A program made the translations under genes and the position numbers. DNA of 64,000 bases from Petrolisthes cinctipes (Eukaryota > Arthropoda > Malacostraca > Decapoda > Porcellanidae): assembly GCA_033782935.1 (NCBI GenBank), contig JAWQEG010000166.1, positions 4,091,001-4,155,000 on the forward strand, in the 5' to 3' direction. Under the pieces are notes generated by a model. It was not told where the DNA came from. It searched no databases and saw only the letters and a list, made by a program, of their open reading frames with translations. Below, piece by piece: positions 53,411 through 63,722 of this stretch (position 1 is the stretch's first letter; every line of letters starts with the position of its first letter).

Positions 53411-53717
53411 CTCAATATGTTCACTCCAAGTGATAACGGGTACCCGATCGAATCTTCACACTTCTTTAGTAGGTAATAAACCTATAATAAAGTATAATTT
53501 TACCAGGCGGTTGATATTGTTTATGTAAAGAGAATAAAGAAATTGGTAAAAAGCGCGCAAAAACCCAACATCCACAATGAAACCAATCAATATCTCTTGA
53601 ACAGTAACAATTCCTCTTCCTAGTAATTTTATCCCTACTATTGATGATAATAATATAAACAATTATAAACAAAAACTCCGATCGGTTTCCAATGATATAT
53701 AATAATTTTTCTTACGG

Positions 53718-53873
53718 ATGTGGCCCACATCAACCTATATAACGGTTTTCGTGTTTATACTCGCGGCGGCTACAAGCTCCGACGAAGTGCATCAAGCAGA
53801 TAAAGATGACGTCTACATTCTGAGAGCTCTCGTTTCCAATTTTATCAAACAGTTGAAAAGAAAAAGGAAATAA
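53718..53873 (+). CDS. small ORF with signal-peptide-like N-terminus (51 aa)
   Basis: The frame runs from ATG 53718 to TAA 53871. The N-terminus has a short polar start and a hydrophobic core (TVFVFILAAATSS), as in a secretion signal. An acidic stretch follows (DEVHQADKDD) and the end is basic (KQLKRKRK). It lies between pol and the 3' LTR in sense orientation, where some Gypsy elements carry an envelope gene, so it may be the N-terminal piece of a decayed envelope-like gene. It could also be chance. I do not recognise the peptide. Described only as found. Confidence 0.4.
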   Translation: MWPTSTYITVFVFILAAATSSDEVHQADKDDVYILRALVSNFIKQLKRKRK

Positions 53874-55770
53874 TAAAATATTGGGGACGAATGATATTAT
53901 CATTATTTTTTTATAAGGTATCTGACTTATTACATAAATTTTCTGCCATTGAGCAGTGGGTACAGATAAGGTATTTAATGATACACTAGTTTTGTTTGAC
54001 AGGTATCACACAAATGAATTTACCAATTTAAATGTATTATATTCTAAGGTGTCCTTTCACCATTGGGCGCCCTAGGAAGGAATTCAGCGACTCAGGTAAT
54101 ATTGCTCGCTTATTATACAAAAAAATAATGGCTTAGAGCCATTATCACAGCCCAGAGCGTGATTGGGATATTTTAAGCGGAATTTCATCAACACTATTTG
54201 GTAAGGCTTAGATAGTAATATACAAGCATTATCCCATAAATAAAAAGGTTGCGGGACAAGCCGTTGCAAATCAAGATAAGATAACGTAACAGGTATATAC
54301 TGTATTCGAGTGCAAATCATTGCACAGAAATTAAATACGATTTATATAACTTTACATGATCAACGAATGAAAAGAACTACATATATGGAATAATCATATC
54401 ATATTTTAGGCTTCTATTTATTTCTGTGAATTAGCAGGAAATGAATTGCAGGTGAGGAACAGAGAGAAATGACAACCATTTAATTCTTAAAAGAGTATTT
54501 ACTGCGACTAAGGTAAGATCAACTCACAATTATTACCACTCCAACAGCTATGAAATTAATGGTATAATCAATGATGAAATACCATCTTACTTTTTATCTT
54601 CATACACCTGCTTGGTATATTATTATACATTCATGCGTAGTATATTACTACAAGATCATAATCCCATTATTATCCACATAAAAGATAAAATGTTTTTCCC
54701 AAGCTACGCACTTCACCAATTCCCTATGAAAATGGAAGTAATCCTTTCACATTCGATTTTCATCCAACAAGTATTATACTTGGTGATGATGTCATCAGTG
54801 ACACACAACACTTCAAGTGCCATGTTGCATATCTTCATAGATGTTTGTCTTGCATATTTCCTTGCATTTAAGTTGCATATAAGTCTCCAAAGGATGCAAA
54901 ATCTCCACTTGCTTGGAATCAAAGTAATACTAATCAAGCCCTATATGCATGTACATTCATATCTATTACTAATCAATATCTCTTTTCATCATCAATTTTA
55001 ATTTCCACTATCTATACTTACCTGCTGATACACAATTAACATTAATTTACCCTAATCACCCTACACATGGTATAGGCTACTATACACAGGCTACTATAAA
55101 GAAACGGACTCATAGGAAATACGATCCAAGGGAATCGTTACCTTGCCTAATAAACATAAACGTGCTTGACAACATGACATAATCTTTTCCACCTTTAAAC
55201 ATATTTCATTTAAAGTCGACTTGTTTAACATCTCCTCATTATCAGTTGTTTCGGAAAAAGTGCAACTATTATGTTATTCAAGGAGAATAGGCTTCAATCA
55301 TCCTTATTATATAATTTCATTCCTCCATATATTGAAAAAAATAAAACTGAGTACCAATGTTTATTATCCACTGTCTTATCTTTCTGTCATGTACTATCAT
55401 ATTTATGTGTTGTATAAGAACGAACTATTGAGGTATACTGAATTATGTTGTATTGAAAAGAATAGGACTGTTATTTCACAGTCTCAACATAGCAACACGC
55501 CCCCTTATTAATGTGTGAACCTTTAGCATAGGTTAGCTTATATACACACAATAACATGCACCTAGCTAAACACATTAATTTTAAGATGATTTTTATGTGA
55601 CAATGTATTAATATTCATGTATTAATGATACTATCTATGTTCATTTATGTACAAGGTGTGCCTATGTCTTAAGGTCTATTTTTAGGTTACTATACATGTC
55701 TTCATTGTTACTATCTTAATTATCATGTACCCTACCAACATTGTGAACTGGCCTTCTATTAAATAAAGCT
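53874..55770 (+). other. AT-rich 3' third of LTR element, possible envelope-like scraps
   Basis: The plus strand contains short sense stretches in shifting frames, for example WDILSGISSTLFG near 54158 and DSNIQALSHK shortly after. The sequence around them weakly resembles the fusion-region pattern of envelope proteins in env-bearing Gypsy elements. Many stops intervene and the rest is unrecognisable, so this is a low-confidence reading. No restored sequence is given. Confidence 0.3.
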
Positions 55771-55775
55771 TTAAT

Positions 55776-55810
55776 GCCTGGGGGGCCAGGCGGGTAGCGT
55801 GACAGAGCGA
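55776..55810 (+). promoter_or_regulatory. candidate polypurine tract before 3' LTR
   Basis: The G-rich stretch CTGGGGGGCCAGGCGGGTAG ends about 15 bp before the 3' LTR start. It is purine-rich but not perfect. Confidence 0.4.
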
Positions 55811-55949
55811 TGTACAGTATAATAACATGTACCAGGCGCCCTCTTGAAATAACATAAACAACTTTCCCCTCTGGAAACAACATACACCAGACGCCACAAA
55901 CCTTTCCCCTCTGAGCTCATCTATCTACCTGTCATCTCGTTACAAACAA

Positions 55950-55980
<31 letters not shown>

Positions 55981-56356
55981 GAGAATTGGGTGGAGCTTAA
56001 ATAAACTCCACCCCCTTCTCAAAGTACCTGGAGCTCCCAATAGAGAATGTATATAAGCAGTAAAGTTGAACTAATATGCAGGATTTCCTAAACTGACTCC
56101 CAGGGCTATAACCTGTCTCCATAAGAGAGAGACACCATCATAAGACAAGGCATCGATTTAATTCCCTGTATAGAGATAAGTATGTATAAATAAATTAAGC
56201 CTAAAGAAACTTGTGCAGTCACTTTACCTAAGAACACCACTACGCCGAGCTCGCTACCTAAGACCACAACAACAACAACAACTACTACGACTACAACTCC
56301 AGAATAAGGTACTGTATCAGATCCTGAACGAGTTAAAGCCTTAGAGGACTGGTACA
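55811..56356 (+). repeat. 3' LTR (546 bp)
   Basis: Same ends as the 5' LTR. Outside the shorter GA tract and shorter (AAC)n I count about four substitutions over some 500 bp. Confidence 0.9.
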
Positions 56357-56360
56357 TTAG

Positions 56361-57165
56361 GATTATGTCTTTCTACACTGACTTGTGTGCGCGTTGGTTC
56401 GAGTACTGTTTGGGTAAGTGAGTGGGTGTTAATGATGTCAATGAAATTTTCATGTAAGAGTTTCCTATCAGTCTGTAATAGTAAGTCGCCTTCATGGGTG
56501 GGATTGTCCAGTGTCGCCTGTGCTGTCCAGTTTATGTCGGGAAGGTTAAAGTCACCAGTCAACCATATATTTTTGGAGGGGTCAATTTTAGATAAACAAT
56601 CGTCAAGGGTCTGCAGGTATTCTAAGTTTGAATTTGGGGGACGATAAAATGATCCTATAATGAGTGTCCTGCAGCCCTGTATCTGTATTTTAGTCCATAT
56701 AATTTCAGAGTCCGCGTTCAGTTCGGTGGCTGGGGTCGCAACTAGTCCTGGCTTTGTCGCAATTAGGACTCCACCATGTTTATCGTCTATTCTGTCCTTC
56801 CTGTGTAGGGTCATATTATAGGGACTGTCCGTCGGGAAGATTTCACTGTCCTGGATGTCGGGTGTGAGCCAGGTCTCTGTCCCTATAATAATGTCGGGGT
56901 CATAGGTCTGGAGGGTTTGGTGAAAGGCGGCTCTTTTGTTTATGATGCTACGGAAGTTGATGACTAGGGTACGGAGGGAAGATAGTTTTTTATGGGTGAT
57001 GGAGTCGAGTGTGGTGTTGGTGGTAGAATGAGGTGTGAGGATGGATGATCTATTGGGGATGGTGATTGGTGTTATGGAGAATGAACATGTACTATGGAGA
57101 GTCTGGTTGGGTGTAGAATGGTTTGGGAGTGGAGGAGTGGATGATGTGGAGTTAAGGGAAGTCAT
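56361..57165 (-). pseudogene. LINE ORF2, endonuclease part, interrupted by LTR element
   Basis: Endonuclease landmarks: SLRTLVINFRSIINKRAAFH, IIIGTETWLTPDIQDS, GGVLIATKPGL, LIIGSFYRPPNSN and IWLTGDFNLPDINW (catalytic GDFN). The frame is cut at 56361 inside VERHNPN. Joining it to 47692 across the TTAG duplication keeps the frame and supplies the missing end with the SDH motif, so the endonuclease was complete before the insertion. The frame is also open upstream to about 57350, so the exact start is uncertain. Confidence 0.85.
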
Positions 57166-57339
57166 GTCTCGCTGTCGGTTTTGTGTAGGGGAGGAATTGT
57201 CTATGTTGCGTCTACCTAAACGTCGGGTGATCCTATCTAATGGTGAAGGTGTGTTGTGAATTGTGGGTGGTGGTGAAGATGAAGTGGTGGTGTCTAATAC
57301 ACTGAATCTATTTGTGTAGTGTATTGGGGAGTGAAAAAG

Positions 57340-57735
57340 GGAGGAGGTTTTTCTTTTTCCTCCTCACCACTTGTGTCCACAAACCCTGGTCACCAATAAC
57401 AACCGCCGGTTCCTCGTTAGCTGGGAGCGAAGTCAACACATTGGTAGCCCGGTTAACCCCAGCTCCATGAGTTGTTAACACGCGCCTCCAATGACGAGAT
57501 TTTTTCCAGCAGTACTTGCTTCAATTCTTTAAGTTCGTTCCTCAATTCTTTCACCTCATCTTTCACTTCTTTATCACCTCTGACAGATACAGCACAAGTG
57601 TCACACACCCAGTTTATATCACCTGCATCAAGTTTAATACCACCTAGATTCACACAAGTTGAGTGAGCACCATTGCCGCACTTAATGCAAGTCACCCATT
57701 TCGGTTTTCCACTGTTTACCTTATCACAGACACAT
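57340..57735 (-). pseudogene. LINE ORF1 with PHD-type zinc finger and coiled coil
   Basis: The minus-strand translation has VTCIKCGNGAHSTCVN and, 20 residues on, WVCDTC. This Cys/His spacing resembles the second half of a PHD finger; an upstream Cys pair (CVCDK) precedes it after an in-frame stop. A charged coiled-coil segment follows (EVKELRNELKELKQVLLEKI). In a shifted frame the ORF1 end EEPAVVIGDQGLWTQVVRRK is visible near 57390. ORF1 with a PHD-like finger is known in some CR1/L2-group LINEs. The protein is broken. Confidence 0.65.
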
Positions 57736-57897
57736 CACGTATCAAAACCGGGAGCCAAGCATGGAGTTGCCCCTTGTAACGAGGCAATTATGACAACGTA
57801 AACACTAATTGTACATAATAATTTCTGTTGTTAACAGTTGTTTATAAACGTATTCACGGAGCTCACTGAGACACGTCCACCCGCCACTGGACTGACT

Positions 57898-58235
57898 GAC
57901 TGACACCACACACACACACACACAAAATAACACACACGTACACACATGCACACACACAGACATACACAAACACACATATACACACACACATCAGCATTAT
58001 CAACACATACACACACACACGCGCGTACACACACACAATAACACACACACACACACACAATAACACACATACACACATCAGCATTATCAACACACACACA
58101 CACAATAACACACACGTACACACATGCAGACACACACATACACACACACACACAATAACACACATCAGCATTATCAACACACACACAATAACACACATAC
58201 ACACATCAGCATTATCAACACACACACACATCAAC
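57898..58235. repeat. CA-rich minisatellite, block 4
   Basis: Contains repeated CACATCAGCATTATCAACAC and AATAACACACACGTACACAC, the same units as blocks 1 and 3. Confidence 0.9.
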
Positions 58236-58391
58236 ATTATAATATATTATGCCCAATTAGTGTAGTGGAGTTAGCCTTGTAAATTACTTATAGGTGAATT
58301 ATTTAATGAATTTGGTGAGTAAACTATGCAGTGATCATCCTTATCTAACTGTTGGATAGATTTTGTGAATGTGGATACTCAGCTTTTGGAA

Positions 58392-60165
58392 AATAATGAA
58401 GTCTTACAAATGTGGTTGATTGGGAAGCTAACAAACCAATACCACTGTGGAATCAACCCTAAAATAATGAAGCTTTACAAGTGTGGTTTGGTTGGGAAGC
58501 TAACAAACCAATACCACTGTGGAATCAACCCTAAAATAATGAAGCCTTACAAGTGTGGTTGATTGGGAAGCTAACAAACCAATACCTCTGTTGAATCTAC
58601 CCTAAAATAATGAAACCTTACAAGTGTGGTTGGTTGGGAAGCTAACAAACCAATACCACTGTGGAATCAACCCTAAAATAATGAAGCCTTACAAGTGTGG
58701 TTGATTGGGAAGCTAACAAACCAATACCACTGTGGAATCAACCCTAAAATAATGAAGCCTTACAAGTGTGATTGATTGGGAAGCTAACAAACCAATACCA
58801 CTGTGGAATCAACCCTAATATAATGAAGCCTTACAAGTGTGGTTGGTTGGGAAGCTAACAAACCAATACCACTGTGGAATCAACTCTAAAATAATGAAGC
58901 CTTACAAGTGTGGTTGGTTGGGAAGCTAACAAACAAATACCACTGTGGAATGGACCCTAAAATAATGAAGCCTTACAAGTGTGGTTGGTTGGGAAGCTAA
59001 CAAACCAATACCACTGTGGAATCAACCCTAAAATAATGAAGCCTTACAAGTGTGGTTGGTTGGGAAGCTAACAAACCAATACCACTGTGGAATGGACCCT
59101 AAAATAATGAAGCCTTAAAAGTGTGGTTGGTTGGGAAGCTAACAAACCAATACCACTGTGGAATCAACCCTAAAATAATGAAGCCTTACAAGTGTGGTTG
59201 GTTGGGAAGCTAACAAACCAATACCACTGTGGAATCAACCCTAAAATAATGAAGCCTTACAAGTGTGGTTGGTTGGGAAGCTAACAAACCAATACCACTG
59301 TGGAATCAACCCTAAAATAATGAAGCCTTACAAGTGTGGTTGATTGGGAAGCTAACAAACCAATACCTCTGTTGAATCTACCCTAAAATAATGAAACCTT
59401 ACAAGTGTGGTTGGTTGGGAAGCTAACAAACCAATACCACTGTGGAATCAACCCTAAAATAATGAAGCCTTACAAGTGTGGTTTATTGGGAAGCTAACAA
59501 ACCAATACCACTGTGGAATCAACTCTAAAATAATGAAGCCTTACAAGTGTGATTGATTGGGAAGCTAACAAACCAATACCACTGTGGAATCAACCCTAAT
59601 ATAATGAAGCCTTACAAGTGTGGTTGGTTGGGAAGCTAACAAACCAATACCACTGTAGAATCAACTCTAAAATAATGAAGCCTTACAAGTGTGGTTGGTT
59701 GGGAAGCTAACAAACAAATACCACTGTGGAATGGACCCTAAAATAATGAAGCCTTACAAGTGTGGTTGGTTGGGAAGCTAAAAAACCAATACCTCTGTGG
59801 AATCAACCCTAAAATAATGAAGCCTTACAAGTGTGGTTGGTTGGGAAGCTAACAAACCAATACCACTGTGGAATCAACCCTAAAATAATGAAGCCTTACA
59901 AGTGTGGTTGGTTGGGAAGCTAACAAACCAATACCACTGTGGAATCAACCCTAAAATAATGAAGCCTTACAAGTGTGGTTGGTTGGGAAGCTAACAAACC
60001 AATACCACTGTGGAATCAACCCTAAAATAATGAAGCCTTACAAGTGTGGTTGGTTGGGAAGCTAACAAACCAATACCACTGTGGAATCAACCCTAAAATA
60101 ATGAAGCCTTACAAGTGTGGTTGGTTGGGAAGCTAACAAACCAATACCACTGTGGAATCAACCCA
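58392..60165 (+). repeat. 71-bp satellite, about 25 units
   Basis: Units with AATAATGAAGCCTTACAAGT, GGTTGGGAAGCTAACAAACC and AATACCACTGTGGAATCAAC. An 11-unit block (781 bp) is duplicated: rare variants at 58561, 58768, 58817 and 58931 recur at +781 bp. Confidence 0.95.
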
Positions 60166-60204
60166 TAGACAGCTAGATAATTAATCAATAGTATTATGAC
60201 TGGA

Positions 60205-60655
60205 ATACCTTGATTCCTCCAAAGTATGCCAGGAAACAGACCCACATGAAGACAAAATAATGGTATCCTGTTGCCTGGAATAGTTTTTTTGGAGGAATCA
60301 TTTGCTCCAGATTAGCCACCCGAAACGATGTGCAAAATGGAATATACGAAATACACTCCAGCGTTTTGATGTTGTTTCAAGAGAGACAAATAGAGGTAAA
60401 TGAGTCCTTCAAATATTGCCACGAAACACACATAGGGAAGAAGCCTGTTTCATGGCATAGTCAGGAGGAATCAGCTGAAGCCTCCAATTTTCACAGACGA
60501 TCACAGAGTCGGTCCTTAAAATTAAGGGGGTAGTACAGTGTTGGTATCTCTGGAGCAACTGATTCCTCCAAACTATTCCAAGCAACAGGGTACCGTTATT
60601 TTTGTCCATTTGGTCTTGTTTCCTGATAGACTTTGGAGGAATCAAGACACTTCAG
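60205..60655. repeat. long inverted repeat in the 3' domain
   Basis: About 115 bp at 60205-60322 pairs with 60540-60655. Each arm contains GGAGGAATCA at one end and TGATTCCTCCAAA at the other, so the arms are themselves partly palindromic. The 31.9-kb copy has one such arm. Confidence 0.8.
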
Positions 60656-60719
60656 TCTATCAAAAGTATGCTATCTCCTTTAATTAATGTCAGAGCAGCG
60701 TGAAACTTTAGTCTCCCTC

Positions 60720-60912
60720 AAAGTAGAATTATTATTTATTTATTATTTTTTTATTATTATTACTATTTATTGTTAATTTAAATTTATTTATTATTATATA
60801 ATATTTTTTAAATTATTATTATTTATTTTATTTTATTTTTTTATTATTATAATTTATTATTTATTTTAATTAATTTATTATTATTTATTATTTTATTTCA
60901 TTTATTATTAAT
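60720..60912. repeat. degenerate (ATT)n-rich tract
   Basis: About 190 bp of A and T, mostly ATT and TTATT units. Confidence 0.9.
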
Positions 60913-61098
60913 CCTTCAGCTTCCATGTACTTTTTGTAGGATGTTTTACAGCGTTCTTTGGCCTCATACGAGTAGTTAGTGCCTTTAACTTAATTTGGAA
61001 GAGTAATTAATATTCTCAACCCCTCACCTGAGAGAATTCGATCTCCCGACCTATATGTTACGACTCCAGCATAGGGTACTTACCACTCAGCCACCTTC
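60913..61098 (-). mobile_element. tRNA-Thr-like SINE, copy 1
   Basis: The minus-strand head reads GTGGCTGAGTGGTAAGTACC (A-box region), an anticodon-like AGTCGTAAC and GGTCGGGAGATCGAATTC (B-box-like). The body continues CTCAGGTGAGGGGTTGAG. It matches 63586-63722. Confidence 0.65.
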
Positions 61099-61207
61099 CC
61101 TACTTACTCCCCTCACGCTCCACAATCTTACGCTTCATCCTTCTTTTAATATAATATACCTCTATCCCTCCCTATCTACTCACACTCCTACCTCCAATCC
61201 TTCTCAT

Positions 61208-61245
<38 letters not shown>
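61208..61245. repeat. (CT)n microsatellite
   Basis: Nearly pure CT over about 38 bp. Confidence 0.9.
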
Positions 61246-61248
<3 letters not shown>

Positions 61249-61269
61249 TCTTGGCTTACCCCCCACTCC

Positions 61270-61510
61270 CCCACACACTTGAAGGCCCCATTGTAGTCCT
61301 TCAAAGTGAAGATGTCCAGGGTGTTCGTCACGGACTCCTTCATCCAGCACTGCTCTCTCTCTCTGATCTCTCCTTCCATGCACTCTTATTACACAAAACT
61401 GTTCCTAAATATTTAAACTCCTTCACTTCCTCCGTCCTCTTACTTTCCAAGATTATCTCACATAATGGCTCCAGTAGGCACCCATACCTATCGGGTGTTG
61501 CAAAGTCAAT
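61270..61510 (-). pseudogene. RTE-type LINE RT thumb fragment
   Basis: The minus-strand translation includes RTEEVKEFKYLGTVLCNKSA, and in the next frame MEGEIREREQC. The pattern EFKYLGTVLC...GSMEGEIRER is characteristic of the region after the catalytic domain in RTE LINEs. The rest is lost and the frame is broken. Confidence 0.6.
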
Positions 61511-61611
61511 CTTTCGACCTATGCCTTCTATAAGACCATCAACATACTTTTACCAACAGGGGGGGAGATTTAGGGTTATATACCTATCGACTCATGGTGT
61601 TGGTCATTAAG

Positions 61612-61797
61612 GCAGTCAGTCTTGTTACATCAACACAGCCTACAAGGTTGCTATCCTTGCTCTTACAGCCGGGTACCTACTTACTGTTAGGTGAACAGGG
61701 ACATAGGGGGCTAGGAAAATTGTCCAACAATTCCACTGACCCGGGACCTCACGCGTGCTGGGCGAGTATACTAACCATTACACCATCAGCACCCCAT
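61612..61797 (-). mobile_element. tRNA-like SINE sharing body with the Val SINE
   Basis: The minus-strand head (GGTGTAATGGTTAGTATACT, then CACGCGTGAGGTCCCGGGTC) resembles tRNA-Asp; the B box is degraded. The body has CCCTGTTCACCTAACAGTAA followed by GTAGGTACC, nearly the same as in the SINE at 34970-35260. Confidence 0.7.
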
Positions 61798-62095
61798 CAA
61801 AACATCTTCTGAGCTTGGACTTGTTAGTATGTTTGCAATTCTGACCTCACCATAGTATTTCAGGTTCATTTCGAAGCAGTGAATGGTTTTGTTATTCTAT
61901 TTATATGAGCTGTTGTTATCTTTTTGAAGCAGTGTCGGGTACTAGTCCTCGCCATGAATGAATGAATGCTTAAGAATAAAATTTTAAGTTAAGAGTGAAC
62001 TTTTTCGTTTGTGAATACGGGCCCAGGCTGATGCTGAAAGTTGTAAGACTCAACCTCACCACACCTGTATTCTCTCACTGACAACTCTACTTCAG

Positions 62096-62097
<2 letters not shown>
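61798..62097. other. no gene recognised
   Basis: Single-copy-looking sequence without a recognisable signature. Confidence 0.45.

Positions 62098-62175
<78 letters not shown>
62098..62175. repeat. (TA)n microsatellite
   Basis: About 38 TA units directly at the 3' end of the inverted LTR copy. Confidence 0.95.
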
Positions 62176-62179
<4 letters not shown>

Positions 62180-63355
62180 ACGGACGGAGGGTAGAGATAC
62201 AGTACAGTACTAGTCACTAGACTAGACTTACTCCAAAGTTAGCTATCAACAGAATAAAGTAGCACTGGGTGGCAGGTATCTGACTATTAAAGTTATGAAT
62301 TAGAAGTAAAAGTACAAACCCAGCCTATGTGAAAGAATGCTAACTCAACCCTAAAGAGACCGTCCATACATATACCCGGATTCGGTTACAATGAATAAAA
62401 GATGATAGAGAAACTACTCTGACTTTCTATAATATATAATGACAATATGAACAAACACAAAGACATACAATTAACACTGAAAGAATTAATAAATGAAATC
62501 AGGATTCCCAACTATGACAGAATGTGAGACAGAATTCCCAGAATATATAATACACTTACAATAACCACACAACAACTCACTACCACTGTGCCATCACTTC
62601 AATAACACAAGGCACTAGGCACATACGTAAGCACAGAATTAGTCTATCAATAATATTAGCGAGTTAACACTTCACTGGCATATATGGTAAATAAACATCA
62701 ATGCATCACAATACATATGTAATAATATAATAATAGAAGAATCAATATCCAAATATATATATATATAATAATAGTAATATCAAGTTATATGAGAGTGACC
62801 CCTAAGTTACTGTGAGAAGAAGGTAGAAGTAAAACAATTATACTTAACAAAATACGTCAGCGTGTCTGGTCCCGAATCTCACCACACTCAATCACTTACA
62901 AAACACAAACATGCTTGCTGTCCCAGTCTCCAAAGATATCTGAGCTAACAGGGCCTAAGCCTCGGCCTTATATACTCTCGGCTCGACAAAGAAAAGTGTG
63001 CAGGTTTCAATAGAGTTAGGAGCGTCTCCAAAACCTGTTCGTTAACACAGACTTAGACACACGACACTCATACGTTCCCTCCCAAGAAACTATGGGAAGT
63101 CCCAAGCAATGAAAAGGGACACTCATCACGCCACTTGCGAGAGAAGACGAGAGAAAGCGTACGAATCTAGAAAACGTAGCGGGCCATGACATAATCGACC
63201 TTCTGACACTAACGCTTAAAGAAAATGGAATAATAAATGAGTTAAATCCGGACACCACACATCCGGGTGTGAGCTACTGCTACCACACTCACAGCCTCAG
63301 ACACAGTCGCTGTCAAAAATAGATAGCAATACTTATAAATCAATAATAATAATTC

Positions 63356-63357
<2 letters not shown>
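62176..63357 (-). mobile_element. second copy of the solo LTR, inverted
   Basis: This matches the reverse complement of 3824-4980, from the CGTAACA end at 62176 through the TATA-like region (TTATATACT near 62969) to TCTGAATTATTAT near 63357. The first 11 bp of the LTR are replaced by a (TA)n tract. A short open frame near 63016-63258 also has a counterpart in the first copy, which reflects shared sequence and not a gene. Confidence 0.8.

Positions 63358-63398
<41 letters not shown>
63358..63398. repeat. (TA)n microsatellite
   Basis: About 20 TA units replacing the 5' end of the LTR copy. Confidence 0.95.
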
Positions 63399-63399
<1 letters not shown>

Positions 63400-63585
63400 C
63401 GACACTGGACATTAGCTTCATCAAGCCCGTTACCGTGGCCCAGGTCTACTGCTACTCACACAGACACACACGTCACGATTTCCGAACTGGTACCCAGCCA
63501 CACAGGGAGGGAAGTGAGGGTAATACCCAAATACTGCAGCTGTTATGGTACCAATGAAGGTGTTATGGTACCAGTGAGGGTGTTT

Positions 63586-63722
63586 TACGACATTCGGTGG
63601 CCTTATAGTTAGTGCCTGAAACTCTAATCGAAAGAGTAAATATTTTCAGGCCCTCACCTGAGAGGAATCGATCTCCCGACCGTTAGATTACAAGTCCAGT
63701 TAACTAACCACTCGAGTCGGTA
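63586..63722 (-). mobile_element. tRNA-Thr-like SINE, copy 2
   Basis: The minus-strand head reads ACTCGAGTGGTTAGTTAACT, an anticodon-like ACTTGTAATC (TGT) and GGTCGGGAGATCGATTCCTC. The body CTCAGGTGAGGGCCTGA matches copy 1 at 60913-61098. Confidence 0.7.

Larger units (their letters stand above)
47697..56356 (+). mobile_element. LTR retrotransposon (Gypsy-like), 8.66 kb
   Basis: The element has two LTRs starting TGTACAG and ending GGTACA, a 4-bp target duplication TTAG, a primer-site-like TGGCAGCGGTG 6 nt after the 5' LTR, and a purine-rich tract before the 3' LTR. Between them lie gag-like, protease, RT, RNase H and integrase remnants in that order, followed by an AT-rich 3' third with possible envelope-like pieces. 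This order (RT before integrase) is Gypsy-type. Outside the GA and AAC microsatellites the two LTRs differ at about four positions, yet pol is full of stops. It is inserted in a LINE ORF2. Confidence 0.9.
56361..57790 (-). mobile_element. PHD-type LINE, 5' part
   Basis: Contains ORF1 and the start of ORF2 on the minus strand. The remainder is at 45290-47692. The 5' end abuts a CA-rich minisatellite near 57900. Confidence 0.8.
58270..60655 (+). mobile_element. 71-bp satellite-bearing element, large copy
   Basis: A 5' domain (58270-58391), an array of 71-bp units (58392-60165) and a 3' domain with inverted repeats (60205-60322 against 60540-60655). A shortened version at 31620-32065 and a one-sided version at 18709-19769 share the 5' domain. 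No protein is encoded. The layout recalls non-autonomous elements with a variable tandem core, but the class is not determined. Confidence 0.65.
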
